Source: Bacteroidales bacterium
Lineage (GTDB): Bacteria > Bacteroidota > Bacteroidia > Bacteroidales > WCHB1-69
Reading direction: 5' to 3'
Assembly (NCBI GenBank): GCA_028684405.1
Contig: JAQUGA010000007.1
Span: forward strand, 1-30,043
Length of the DNA: 30,043 nucleotides
Part shown: positions 16,301-24,998 of the stretch, in pieces
How positions within the stretch are numbered: position 1 is the stretch's first letter
How the letters are laid out: each line of letters opens with the position of its first letter
The notes under the pieces: model-generated
Seen by the model: only the letters and a program-made list of their open reading frames with translations
Database searches by the model: none
Told to the model about the DNA's origin: nothing
Program-made: the position numbers and the translations under genes

Positions 16301-17218
16301 ATGAAATTTCTTATCTCAGGCGGAAGTGGATTTATTGGAAGATCACTTACCGGAATTTTAAGGAAAAAGCACCATCATGTAAAACATATCTCCCGTGCTG
16401 ATTTTAACAACTCTCAATCGCAAATAGAAAGTCTCACAGAATGGGCTGATGTGGTTGTTAACCTAGCAGGTGCTCCAATTTCTAAAAAATGGACTAAAAC
16501 TTACAAAGAAGAGCTTTATGAAAGTCGTGTTTCGCTTACCCAGAAAATTGTTGAGGCGATTCAGAAAAATACAACCAAACCCAAAATATTTATATCCGTT
16601 TCTGCTGTTGGTTTCTACGATAACAGCGAGGTTTTTGATGAAGAACATGTTTTGCCAGCTAGAAACTTCTTAGGTGATTTATGCTCTGATTGGGAAACTG
16701 TAGCCATGCGAGCGTCCAAGGATACCCGCGTTGTTGTTTTTCGTTTGGGCGTTGTTTTGGGTAGGCGAGGAGGCATTGTTAAAAGATTGCGACCTCTTTT
16801 CAATCTAGGATTGGGTGCAAGCATGGGCAGTGGTAATCAGCCGATTTCGTGGATACATATTAGCGATGTTCTAAACGCCATCCAATATGCCGTTAAAAAA
16901 GAAGACATGAAAGGTATTTATAATTTATGCACTCCCAATCACTTAACCAATAAAGAGTTTTCCAAAGCCTTTGCCAAAGAACTGAAAAAACCTTTGTTTT
17001 TTAAAATTCCTTCTTTTGTCATAAAGTGGATGTTGGGAGAAGGAGCCAATGTCGTCTTAGAGGGACAAAGAGTGCTACCAACTCGACTATTGGAGGCAGG
17101 ATTTAATTTCAGATTTATCAAAATTGATGAGTCTTTTCAAGAGATTTTCAGAAAATTAAAGAAAGTTCAGATAGAGACAAAACCTAAAGATGTTAAAATA
17201 AAAGAATCAGGTAATTAA
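16301..17218 (+). CDS. TIGR01777 family SDR protein (YfcH/SulA-like epimerase)
   Basis: A 305-residue extended short-chain dehydrogenase/reductase. N-terminal nucleotide-binding GGSGFIGRSL (7-16), VNLAGAPI, the ISVSAVGFYD active-site strand, WIHISDV, and a C-terminal DUF1731-type domain (about 250-297: LGEGANVVLEGQRVLPTRLLEAGF). The family is widespread, binds NADP(H) and lacks a settled substrate. The C-terminal tail (KPKDVKIKESGN) is short and polar. The stop codon overlaps the stop of the convergent lspA gene within TTAA. Confidence 0.92.
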   Translation: MKFLISGGSGFIGRSLTGILRKKHHHVKHISRADFNNSQSQIESLTEWADVVVNLAGAPISKKWTKTYKEELYESRVSLTQKIVEAIQKNTTKPKIFISVSAVGFYDNSEVFDEEHVLPARNFLGDLCSDWETVAMRASKDTRVVVFRLGVVLGRRGGIVKRLRPLFNLGLGASMGSGNQPISWIHISDVLNAIQYAVKKEDMKGIYNLCTPNHLTNKEFSKAFAKELKKPLFFKIPSFVIKWMLGEGANVVLEGQRVLPTRLLEAGFNFRFIKIDESFQEIFRKLKKVQIETKPKDVKIKESGN

Positions 17219-17940
17219 CTGATTCTTTCTTCCTTGTTTTCTTTTAAATCTTGTGGTAATTCAGTGTCTTCTGTTTTCTTGTCATTTAATTCGAGCAAGG
17301 CTGTTTTGTGAAAAAAAATAATCAATGTTAAAATTCCTGTGGTAATAGAGGCATCAGCAATGTTGAAAACGGGCCGGAAAAACTGAAAACTGTCTCCTCC
17401 AATAAAAGGAATCCATTCGGGCCAATGACCGTTGATAATTGGGAAATAGAACATATCCACAACGTGACCGTGAAGAAAAGGAGCATATCCTCCGCCTTCG
17501 GGAAGAAAAGTAGCAATTTGATATGAACTGTGGTCGAAAATTAGTCCGTAAAAAGCACTGTCAATTAAGTTTCCAGTAGCACCTGCTGTGATTAAGGTAA
17601 TGCAAACCAAATATCCCGTTTGAACGCCCTCTTTAAGCAGTTTGAAAATATACCAGAAAAGTCCACCAATAGCGACCACTCTGAATAAACTCAAAAAAAG
17701 TTTACCCCAGTTTCCACCAAAGCTCATTCCAAAAGCCATCCCTTCATTTTCGGTAAAATGAATGATAAACCAATCGCCTAAAATATGATATTCTTGACCA
17801 ATATACATGTTTGTTTTGATCCAAAATTTGAGAATTTGGTCAATCAACAGCACACCAAAAAGTATCAGAAAAACTAAATGCGTTTTTTTAATTTTCACTC
17901 TCGTATTATTGTTTTTTTTCGCCTTGTTGAATTTTTGCAT
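17215..17940 (-). CDS. lspA: Lipoprotein signal peptidase (signal peptidase II)
   Basis: Inner-membrane aspartyl protease that removes lipoprotein signal peptides. Four hydrophobic helices are present. Catalytic Asp162 lies in GHVVDMFYFP and Asp196 in FRPVFNIADASI, with TGNLID (123-127 region) between them in the fold. Compared with E. coli LspA (164 residues) it has an extra loop between helices around 135-158 and another at 170-187, as I recall for Bacteroidota. ATG 17940 overlaps the preceding gene by 35 bases. A GTG at 17898, 7 bases after that gene's stop, would give MKIKKTHLVFLILFG, a more typical LspA N-terminus, and is a serious alternative. It is the last gene of the ileS cluster. 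Confidence 0.94.
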   Translation of the reverse strand: MQKFNKAKKNNNTRVKIKKTHLVFLILFGVLLIDQILKFWIKTNMYIGQEYHILGDWFIIHFTENEGMAFGMSFGGNWGKLFLSLFRVVAIGGLFWYIFKLLKEGVQTGYLVCITLITAGATGNLIDSAFYGLIFDHSSYQIATFLPEGGGYAPFLHGHVVDMFYFPIINGHWPEWIPFIGGDSFQFFRPVFNIADASITTGILTLIIFFHKTALLELNDKKTEDTELPQDLKENKEERIS

Positions 17941-18301
17941 CAAAACTTAATGTTGCATGAGGAACGGCTCTAAGACGCTCTTTGGGAATCAATTCGCCAG
18001 TTTCTCTACAAACACCATATGTTTTGTTTTCAATACGAATAAGAGCTGCTTCCAAATTTTGAATATATTTATGTAAACGTGCAGCTAAACGCGAGTTTTC
18101 TTCTTTTGACATCACTTGATGACCTTCTTCCAAGATTTTGAATGTAGGAGAAGTGTCCATGGTATCGTTGTTTCCTGTATTACTGTATGACTCAGTAATG
18201 GTTTGCAGGTCGAGGCGTGATTTCTCTATTTTGCTAATGATTAAGTTTTTGAACTCTTCTAGTTCTGTATCTGAGTATCTACTTCTGTTTTTCTCTTCCA
18301 T
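17906..18301 (-). CDS. TraR/DksA-family protein lacking most zinc cysteines
   Basis: A 131-residue protein with a long helical N-terminal half (coiled-coil type, about 10-93) and a C-terminal segment YGVCRETGELIPKERLRAVPHATLSF that follows the DksA/TraR zinc-finger pattern (C-x-x-C, G, I, RL, P, AT, C-x-x-C). Only Cys98 remains; the other three ligand positions hold Thr or other residues. DksA proteins bind in the RNA polymerase secondary channel and act with ppGpp; whether this one does is unknown. Its place between ileS (23-base gap) and lspA (overlap) is, from memory, common in Bacteroidota. Confidence 0.85.
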   Translation of the reverse strand: MEEKNRSRYSDTELEEFKNLIISKIEKSRLDLQTITESYSNTGNNDTMDTSPTFKILEEGHQVMSKEENSRLAARLHKYIQNLEAALIRIENKTYGVCRETGELIPKERLRAVPHATLSFDAKIQQGEKKQ

Positions 18302-18324
18302 GTTTTATGGGTTTAAGTGAGTCA

Positions 18325-21300
18325 TTATTTTGCTTTTAAAACGGCTACATTTACGATAATTTCATCTGCCAAATCAATCTCAATTTGCGAATCTATAGAT
18401 GAAAAACTATCAAATAAAATATCTTTCGTCAAAGTTTCCGAACAAATATAATTAAAGTTTTCATTAATAGCATCAAATACTACATCTTTTTTCTCAACTT
18501 TAACGATAATCGTATCGGTCACTTCAAAATCTTGTTCTTTTCGGATATTTTGAATGCGATTTACAAAGTCACGAGCGATGCCCTCTCGGTATAATTTATC
18601 GTCGATGGTTTTGTCTAAAGCCACCGTGATGGTGCCTTCGTTGGCAACTGCCCAGCCTGGAATGTCTTCGGCAAAAATGTCTACATCTTCGACAAATATT
18701 TCAGCATTGCTACCCTCTACGATGATGTTAATACTTTTCTCTTTTTCCAATTGTACAATCTCTTTTTGAGACATTTCGCTGATGGCTTGTGCCACTTGTT
18801 TCATCGTTTTTCCGAAACGAGGTCCCAGTACTTTAAAATTAGGTTTTATTTTCTTTACCAATATGCCATCTTCATCGGAAACGTATTCAATGTCCTTAAC
18901 ATTAATTTCGTGCATTATCAAATGTTGAACTTTCTCGATCTGAGATTTAAATTCAGTATTTAAAACAGGAATCATTATCTTGTTAAGCGGCTGGCGAACT
19001 CGGATATTTGATTTTTTGCGAAGCGATAATGCCATCGAACAAATTTGTTGAGCCAATTGCATACGCTCTTCCAATTTGGAATCTATTTCTTGTTCATTGA
19101 GTTTAGGGAAATCGCCCAAGTGAACAGATTCAAATCGACTTTTTTGTGTAATTTCGTTCAAGTCTCGATAAAGCTTATCGGCAAAAAACGGAGCAATGGG
19201 ACTCATCAGTTTGGATAAAGTTTCCAAGCAACGATACAATGTTTGATAGGCCGAAATTTTATCTTCGGAATAATCGCCTTTCCAAAAACGGCGACGGCAC
19301 AAACGAACATACCAATTGCTTAAGTATTCGCCTACAAAGTATTGCATTTCACGACCCGCTTTTGTGGGTTCATAATCTGCATAATATTGATCTACTTTTT
19401 TTATCAGGGTATTGAGTTCGGACAAAATCCAGCGGTCAATTTCGGGTCTTTTATGGTGCTCAATATCAGCTTCTTTGTATGTAAAATTATCTATGTTTGC
19501 ATACAATGCGAAGAAATTATAGGTATTGTAAATTGTGCCAAAAAACTTTCGTTGTACTTCGGCAATGCCTTCGCTATCAAATTTCAAATTATCCCATGGC
19601 TGAGCATTGGTAATCATGTACCAGCGTGTGGCATCGGCTCCATATTTTTCGAGGGTTTCGAAAGGATCTACTCCGTTGCCTAAACGCTTCGACATTTTAT
19701 TGCCATTTTTGTCCAAAACCAAGCCGTTGGACACTACCGTTTTAAAAGCAACCGAGTCAAATAGCATGGTGGCTATGGCATGCAACGTAAAAAACCAGCC
19801 TCTGGTTTGGTCTACGCCTTCAGCGATAAAATCGGCAGGGAAATTTTGTTTTAAAAGTTCTTTATTTTCAAAAGGATAATGCAATTGTGCGTATGGCATT
19901 GCACCTGAGTCGAACCAAACATCAATCAAGTCGGTTTCACGACGCATGGGCAGACCCGTTGGCGAAACTAAAATAATATCATCCACATAAGGACGATGGA
20001 TGTCTATCGATTGGTAATTTTCATCCGACATATCTCCCGCTTTGAAAGAGGCGTAGGGATTGGATGGCATCAAACCAGCTTTTACCGATTTCTCAATTTC
20101 TTGATGCAATTGTTCGATGGAACCAATCATAATTTCTTCGGTCCCCTCTTCGTTTCTCCAAATGGGAAGAGGAACGCCCCAATAGCGAGAACGTGATAAA
20201 TTCCAGTCGACCAAATTTTCGAGCCAGTTTCCAAAACGTCCGGTGCCAGTGGCTTCGGGTTTCCAATTGATGGTTTTGTTTAGTTCAATCATTCGCTCTT
20301 TGTAAGCCGTTGTGCGAATAAACCACGAATCCAATGGATAGTACAAAATAGGCTTGTCGGTTCGCCAGCAGTGCGGATAGTTATGTGTATGCTTTTCGAT
20401 TTTAAAAGCTTGGTTTTTCATTTTTAGCATCACGCTGAGGTCAACATCCAAGCTAGCGTCATTGTCGGTTAATTTCGAATCGTATTCGTTTTTCACAAAT
20501 CGTCCGGAAAATTCTTTATACAATTCTGTATTTATATTTTCTTTTACGAAATCTGAATCCAAGTCTTCTATTAAATAAAATTTCCCGCTGCGATCAACCA
20601 TGGGTTGACGTTTGCCTTCTTTGTCAATCATGAATAGTGGAGGAACACCAGATTGTTTGGCTACTCTGTCATCATCGGCTCCAAAAGTGGGGGCAATGTG
20701 TACAATACCCGTTCCATCTTCGGTGGTTACAAATTCGCCATGAATGACCTTAAAAGCCCCTTCTCCGGGATTTACCCATGGGATAAGTTGCTCGTATTCA
20801 ATGCCTACCAGTTTGCTCCCTTTGGTTTCGGCCAAAACTTGATACGGAATATTCTTGTCGCCTGGTTTGTACTCTTCAAAACTGAGCTCTGAATTTTTTT
20901 CTGGAAAAAAGGAGTTCAGTAAAGATTTTGCCAGAATTACTAAAATGGGATCCCCTGAATATTGATTAAAGGTTTTAACCAGCAGATAATCAATATTATT
21001 GCCTACTGCCAAAGCAGTATTCGAAGGCAGTGTCCAGGGAGTTGTCGTCCACGCTATTAAATATAAATTGTCGGGATTGGGATTGCCTTCTGGAAAGCCC
21101 CAAGGACATTTTTTATTTTTTTGTTCGGTCTTCACTTTAAATTGTGCTACGCAAGTAGTGTCTTTAACATCTTTGTAGCATCCAGGCATATTTAGTTCAT
21201 GCGAACTTAAACCGGTTCCGGCAGCGGGTGAAAAAGGCTGAATGGTATATCCTTTATAAATCAAATCTTTTTTATAAAGCTCTGACAATAAGTGCCAAAC

Positions 21301-21786
21301 AGTTTCTATGTATTTATTTTCAAAGGTAATATATGGATTGTCAAGGTCTACCCAATATCCCATCTTTACCGTCAAATCGTCCCATAAATCCTTGTATTTC
21401 ATTACTTCCTTGCGGCACGCTTGGTTGTATTCTTCAATGGTGATTGTTTTGCCAATATCCTCTTTGGTAATTCCCAAGCTTTTTTCAACGCCCAGCTCTA
21501 CGGGCAAGCCGTGTGTGTCCCAGCCTGCTTTGCGCTCAACAAGGTATCCACTCAGTGTTTTGTATCGACAAAAAATATCTTTGATGGCACGTGCCATAAC
21601 ATGATGAATACCTGGTTGTCCATTGGCGGAGGGAGGTCCTTCATAAAAAACATAAGGAGGAGCACCTGCTCTGTTTTTCAAACTTTTTTCAAATACAGAA
21701 TTGGATTCCCAGTATGCTAGTATCTCTTGGTGAATATCTGTTAGGCTTAATTTTTTGTACTCTTGATATTTATTTGAATTTTCCAT
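18325..21786 (-). CDS. ileS: Isoleucyl-tRNA synthetase, eukaryote-like (type 2)
   Basis: A 1153-residue class I synthetase that charges tRNA-Ile in the cytosol. The HIGH motif appears as GIHH (59-62), KMSKR at 697-701, and the editing (CP1) domain spans about 190-430 with WTTTPWTLPSN and GTGIVHIAPTFGADD, so mischarged valine can be hydrolysed. The length and the C-terminal part (about 960-1153, ending NVAVLKAK, without the zinc-binding C-terminal cysteines of E. coli IleRS) fit the second bacterial/eukaryotic IleRS group. Members of that group are generally insensitive to mupirocin (established for the group; not tested here). First gene of the ileS cluster. Confidence 0.97.
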   Translation of the reverse strand: MENSNKYQEYKKLSLTDIHQEILAYWESNSVFEKSLKNRAGAPPYVFYEGPPSANGQPGIHHVMARAIKDIFCRYKTLSGYLVERKAGWDTHGLPVELGVEKSLGITKEDIGKTITIEEYNQACRKEVMKYKDLWDDLTVKMGYWVDLDNPYITFENKYIETVWHLLSELYKKDLIYKGYTIQPFSPAAGTGLSSHELNMPGCYKDVKDTTCVAQFKVKTEQKNKKCPWGFPEGNPNPDNLYLIAWTTTPWTLPSNTALAVGNNIDYLLVKTFNQYSGDPILVILAKSLLNSFFPEKNSELSFEEYKPGDKNIPYQVLAETKGSKLVGIEYEQLIPWVNPGEGAFKVIHGEFVTTEDGTGIVHIAPTFGADDDRVAKQSGVPPLFMIDKEGKRQPMVDRSGKFYLIEDLDSDFVKENINTELYKEFSGRFVKNEYDSKLTDNDASLDVDLSVMLKMKNQAFKIEKHTHNYPHCWRTDKPILYYPLDSWFIRTTAYKERMIELNKTINWKPEATGTGRFGNWLENLVDWNLSRSRYWGVPLPIWRNEEGTEEIMIGSIEQLHQEIEKSVKAGLMPSNPYASFKAGDMSDENYQSIDIHRPYVDDIILVSPTGLPMRRETDLIDVWFDSGAMPYAQLHYPFENKELLKQNFPADFIAEGVDQTRGWFFTLHAIATMLFDSVAFKTVVSNGLVLDKNGNKMSKRLGNGVDPFETLEKYGADATRWYMITNAQPWDNLKFDSEGIAEVQRKFFGTIYNTYNFFALYANIDNFTYKEADIEHHKRPEIDRWILSELNTLIKKVDQYYADYEPTKAGREMQYFVGEYLSNWYVRLCRRRFWKGDYSEDKISAYQTLYRCLETLSKLMSPIAPFFADKLYRDLNEITQKSRFESVHLGDFPKLNEQEIDSKLEERMQLAQQICSMALSLRKKSNIRVRQPLNKIMIPVLNTEFKSQIEKVQHLIMHEINVKDIEYVSDEDGILVKKIKPNFKVLGPRFGKTMKQVAQAISEMSQKEIVQLEKEKSINIIVEGSNAEIFVEDVDIFAEDIPGWAVANEGTITVALDKTIDDKLYREGIARDFVNRIQNIRKEQDFEVTDTIIVKVEKKDVVFDAINENFNYICSETLTKDILFDSFSSIDSQIEIDLADEIIVNVAVLKAK

Positions 21787-21825
21787 CTTAAATAATTTTC
21801 AGCAGTATATTTTAATTTCAAGGTG

Positions 21826-21853
21826 CAAAATTAGCAAAAAAGGAACAGCCAAA
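21826..21853 (-). promoter_or_regulatory. ileS: Candidate ileS promoter
   Basis: On the - strand TTTG (21853-21850), a 16-base spacer and TAATTTTG (21833-21826), 39 bases before the ileS ATG. Boxes match the Bacteroidota consensus; the spacer is slightly short. Confidence 0.5.
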
Positions 21854-22182
21854 TTGTTTTTTTTTTTATTTGTTGTATTAATTCGGATTATACTGAATGA
21901 AAATAAACTTATTTTGTCCTCTGATTTTATGAATATTTATAATTTATTTGTTCAAATCTAATCATAATATTTTATTCTTAATCGCAATGTAATCAGAAGC
22001 ATTGACAAAATAATATGGTTTCGTATAATAAAATGAATCATAAATTGATTTTAGGACTATATTCTCACCAATATAAATTTAATAATTGAATCTATATTTC
22101 TAGCTATGTGAATGTTATGCTTGTTTTGCACTCAAGTTTTGAAAAATTATTTGAAAAACTTCCTCTTTCATGCAATATATTG
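21854..22182. other. AT-rich divergent intergenic region
   Basis: About 330 gene-free bases between the ileS and rfbA promoters. I see no tRNA, riboswitch fold, terminator or repeat. A run of ten or more T (around 21858-21868) is the only low-complexity tract. It may hold upstream control sites for the envelope-precursor genes, but nothing in the sequence identifies one. Confidence 0.5.
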
Positions 22183-22190
22183 TATTTTTG
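22183..22190 (+). promoter_or_regulatory. rfbA: Candidate -7 box of the rfbA operon
   Basis: TATTTTTG matches TAnnTTTG and ends 21 bases before the rfbA ATG. There is no clear TTG at the usual -33 distance. Confidence 0.4.
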
Positions 22191-22211
22191 TATAAAATTA
22201 AATTCGATTAA

Positions 22212-23072
22212 ATGAAAGGAATTATATTAGCAGGAGGTTCTGGAACTCGGCTTCATCCACTAACCTTAAGTATAAGTAAGCAATTGATGCCTATTTATGA
22301 CAAACCGATGATTTATTATCCGTTGAGTGTATTAATGATGGCAGGAATTAGAGAGATATTAATTATATCAACACCTCATGATTTGCCACTTTTTGAAAGA
22401 CTTCTTGGAGACGGTACCCAGTTGGGTTGTTCGTTTCATTATGCCGAACAGGTTGTTCCTAATGGACTTGCACAAGCTTTTGTTATTGGAAAAGAATTTA
22501 TTGGAAAGGAAAAAGTGTGCTTAATTTTAGGTGATAATATTTTTTATGGATCCGGTTTTCAGAAATTAATACAAAGCAATAATAATCCCGATGGTGGAAT
22601 GGTATTTGCATACCACGTAGCCGACCCAGAGCGATATGGTGTAGTTGAGTTTGACGATAACATGAAGGCCATTTCAATTGAAGAAAAACCTAAAATTCCG
22701 AAATCTAATTTTGCAGTTCCAGGACTATACTTTTATGACAATAGTGTTGTGGAGGTGGCTGAAAATCTGAAGCCGAGTGCTCGTGGTGAGTATGAAATTA
22801 CGGATGTGAATAAATATTATTTAGAAAATGGAAATTTAAAAGTTGCCGTAATTGGTCGAGGTACCGCATGGCTCGATACGGGGACATTCAAATCCCTAAT
22901 TGAGGCTTCGCAATTTGTTCAAGTTGTGGAAGATCGACAGGGATTAAAAATTGGGTGCATCGAAGAGCTTGCATATCGTATGGGGTTTATTAATGATGCG
23001 CAACTGACAAAAATAGCAGAGCCTCTTTTGAAAAGTGGCTATGGGGAATATTTAATGAATCTATTGAAATAA
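22212..23072 (+). CDS. rfbA: Glucose-1-phosphate thymidylyltransferase
   Basis: Forms dTDP-glucose from glucose-1-phosphate and dTTP, the first step of the dTDP-rhamnose and related dTDP-sugar routes. At 286 residues it is the normal RmlA length. The nucleotide-binding GGSGTRLHPLT (8-18), KQLMPIYDKPMIYYPLS, GDNIFYG and EEKP motifs and the C-terminal region typical of the short RmlA form are all present. The other rml genes (rfbB, rfbC, rfbD) are not adjacent; the next gene, 10 bases on, is a different sugar-nucleotide epimerase. Confidence 0.95.
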   Translation: MKGIILAGGSGTRLHPLTLSISKQLMPIYDKPMIYYPLSVLMMAGIREILIISTPHDLPLFERLLGDGTQLGCSFHYAEQVVPNGLAQAFVIGKEFIGKEKVCLILGDNIFYGSGFQKLIQSNNNPDGGMVFAYHVADPERYGVVEFDDNMKAISIEEKPKIPKSNFAVPGLYFYDNSVVEVAENLKPSARGEYEITDVNKYYLENGNLKVAVIGRGTAWLDTGTFKSLIEASQFVQVVEDRQGLKIGCIEELAYRMGFINDAQLTKIAEPLLKSGYGEYLMNLLK

Positions 23073-23082
23073 TAATTCTTTT

Positions 23083-24021
23083 ATGAGAAAAATACTAGTT
23101 ACTGGTGGTGCCGGTTTTGTGGGAAGTGCCTTGTCTGAAAAATTGATCAAAGATCCTGAAAACTATGTTGTTATTGTTGATGATTTGTCAACGGGCGATA
23201 TAAAAAAATTGCCACAACTTCCCAAAACTAATTGGCGTTTTATCAAAGCAGATGTCAACAATTATAATGATTTGTCGCAGGTGATGTTTGCCAATCAGTT
23301 TGAGTATGTTTTTCATTATGCAGCTGTTGTTGGGGTCGAAAGAACTCAGTTGTATCCATATAAAGTGCTTAATGATATTCAAGGTTTTAAAAACATCTTG
23401 GATATTTCGAAAAATACAGGTGTAAAACGTGTTTTTTTTGCCTCCTCTTCCGAAGTTTATGGCGAGCCTGTTGATCTTCCTCAAAATGAGCATACTACAC
23501 CCCTTAATTCCAGAATTCCTTATGCTGTTGTGAAAAATGTGGGAGAGGCTTTTTTGAGATCGTACCACAAAGAGTTTGGATTAGAATTTACGATTTTCCG
23601 TTTTTTTAACACCTATGGCCATAAGCAATCACCCGATTTTGTAATGTCAAGATTTATTGCGAAAGCATTGTTAAATGAGCCCATTTCAATTTATGGGGAC
23701 GGACTTCAATCCAGAACATTTTGTTTTATTGATGATAATGTAGATGCTTGTGTTAAAGCTGCATACGATAATTTATTTGTGAATGACGTAGTTAATATTG
23801 GGAATGATAATGAAATCACGATTATTGATTTAGCAAAAGAAGTTATTCGTATCACAAATTCAAAATCCGAAATAGTCTATGCACCTGCCTTACCAGAGGG
23901 GGATATGCATCGCAGATTACCCGATATTACAAAAATGAAAATGCTTTTGGGTAGACCCTTAACCACTCTAGAAGAAGGAATAAATAAAATATTAGATAAT
24001 ACAAGTTTCATCATAAGTTAG
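23083..24021 (+). CDS. NAD-dependent nucleotide-sugar epimerase/dehydratase
   Basis: A 312-residue extended SDR. Rossmann motif TGGAGFVGS (7-15), catalytic SSS (121-123) and Tyr147-x-x-x-Lys151 (YAVVK), then FRFFNTYG, YGDGLQSRTFCFIDD and the C-terminal GDMHRRLPD. The last motifs resemble UDP-glucuronate decarboxylase (UDP-xylose synthase) and related epimerases, but the substrate is not fixed by sequence alone. It sits between rfbA and a prenyl synthase with 10- and 7-base gaps, so it is probably cotranscribed with envelope-sugar synthesis. Confidence 0.88.
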   Translation: MRKILVTGGAGFVGSALSEKLIKDPENYVVIVDDLSTGDIKKLPQLPKTNWRFIKADVNNYNDLSQVMFANQFEYVFHYAAVVGVERTQLYPYKVLNDIQGFKNILDISKNTGVKRVFFASSSEVYGEPVDLPQNEHTTPLNSRIPYAVVKNVGEAFLRSYHKEFGLEFTIFRFFNTYGHKQSPDFVMSRFIAKALLNEPISIYGDGLQSRTFCFIDDNVDACVKAAYDNLFVNDVVNIGNDNEITIIDLAKEVIRITNSKSEIVYAPALPEGDMHRRLPDITKMKMLLGRPLTTLEEGINKILDNTSFIIS

Positions 24022-24028
24022 CTATATT

Positions 24029-24994
24029 ATGTACAAAGTTGAAGAATTAACAGAATTAGTAAATCGAGAAATCGACAAATTGAGTTTCGACAAAACTCCA
24101 AAAGAACTATACGAACCGATTGCATATACCATGTCTCAAGGAGGGAAAAGATTGCGTCCAATTTTGAGTTTGTTGGCTTGCGAAATGTTTGGAGGTGATG
24201 TTCAAAAAGCCCTTGTGCCAGCAATGTCGCTCGAAATGTTTCATAATTTCACCCTCATTCATGACGATATTATGGATAAAGCTCCCATTCGCAGAGGAGT
24301 TGAAACCGTATACAAAAAATGGAATCAAAACATCGCCATTTTATCGGGGGATGCTCTTTTTTCTTTAGCGTATGAAAAATTATTGGCATGCGATATCGAG
24401 CATTTGGTCGATTTTATTCATCTTTTGAATGAAACTGCTGTTGGTGTTTGCGAAGGTCAGCAATTGGATTTGAATTTTGAATCGCAGAAAGAGGTCAGTA
24501 TTGATGAATACATCGAGATGATTCGTTTGAAAACAGCAATTTTGATTGGAGCTTGTTTGAAAGCTGGAGCAATTGCGGCCAATGCAGACAAAAAACATCA
24601 AGATATGATTTATGAGTATGGCGTGTTTGTAGGCTTGGCTTTTCAATTAATGGATGACCTTCTCGATGTATATGCTGACATTGAGAAATTTGGCAAAAAA
24701 CCGGGTGGAGATATTCGTGAAAATAAAAAAACGTATCTTTACCTAAAAACATTGGAAGTTGCTTCGAAAGAAGACGCTGAATTGTTGAGAAATTACTTCA
24801 GTAGTACGGACATTGAAGATGATATTAAATATGATAGTGTAAGAGCGATTTTTGATAAATACAATATCAAGGCCTTGACCGAAGAAAAAATGAATTCTTA
24901 CTACGAAAAAGCACTGTCTATTTTAGATCAAATTTCATACAATCATACTGAAATTCTTAGAATAAGTAAAATGATAATAAATAGAGATCACTAA
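24029..24994 (+). CDS. Short-chain-type polyprenyl diphosphate synthase (IspA/GGPPS family)
   Basis: Trans-isoprenyl diphosphate synthase of 321 residues. First Asp-rich motif DDIMD (79-83) after GKRLRP (39-44), second motif DDLLD (209-213) after FQLM. The first motif lacks the two-residue insertion of ordinary bacterial FPP synthases, and the residue five before it is aromatic (Phe74), as in archaeal-type geranylgeranyl synthases; in the family this residue limits chain length. I therefore lean to a C15-C20 product rather than a long menaquinone side chain, as inference. It follows the epimerase gene by 7 bases and precedes the sirtuin gene by 4. Confidence 0.9.
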   Translation: MYKVEELTELVNREIDKLSFDKTPKELYEPIAYTMSQGGKRLRPILSLLACEMFGGDVQKALVPAMSLEMFHNFTLIHDDIMDKAPIRRGVETVYKKWNQNIAILSGDALFSLAYEKLLACDIEHLVDFIHLLNETAVGVCEGQQLDLNFESQKEVSIDEYIEMIRLKTAILIGACLKAGAIAANADKKHQDMIYEYGVFVGLAFQLMDDLLDVYADIEKFGKKPGGDIRENKKTYLYLKTLEVASKEDAELLRNYFSSTDIEDDIKYDSVRAIFDKYNIKALTEEKMNSYYEKALSILDQISYNHTEILRISKMIINRDH

Positions 24995-24998
24995 AAAA

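Noticed and set aside
23188..23568. 126-codon - strand frame inside the epimerase gene
   Set aside because: Opposite a gene with intact SDR motifs; composition typical of antisense reading of AT-rich coding DNA.
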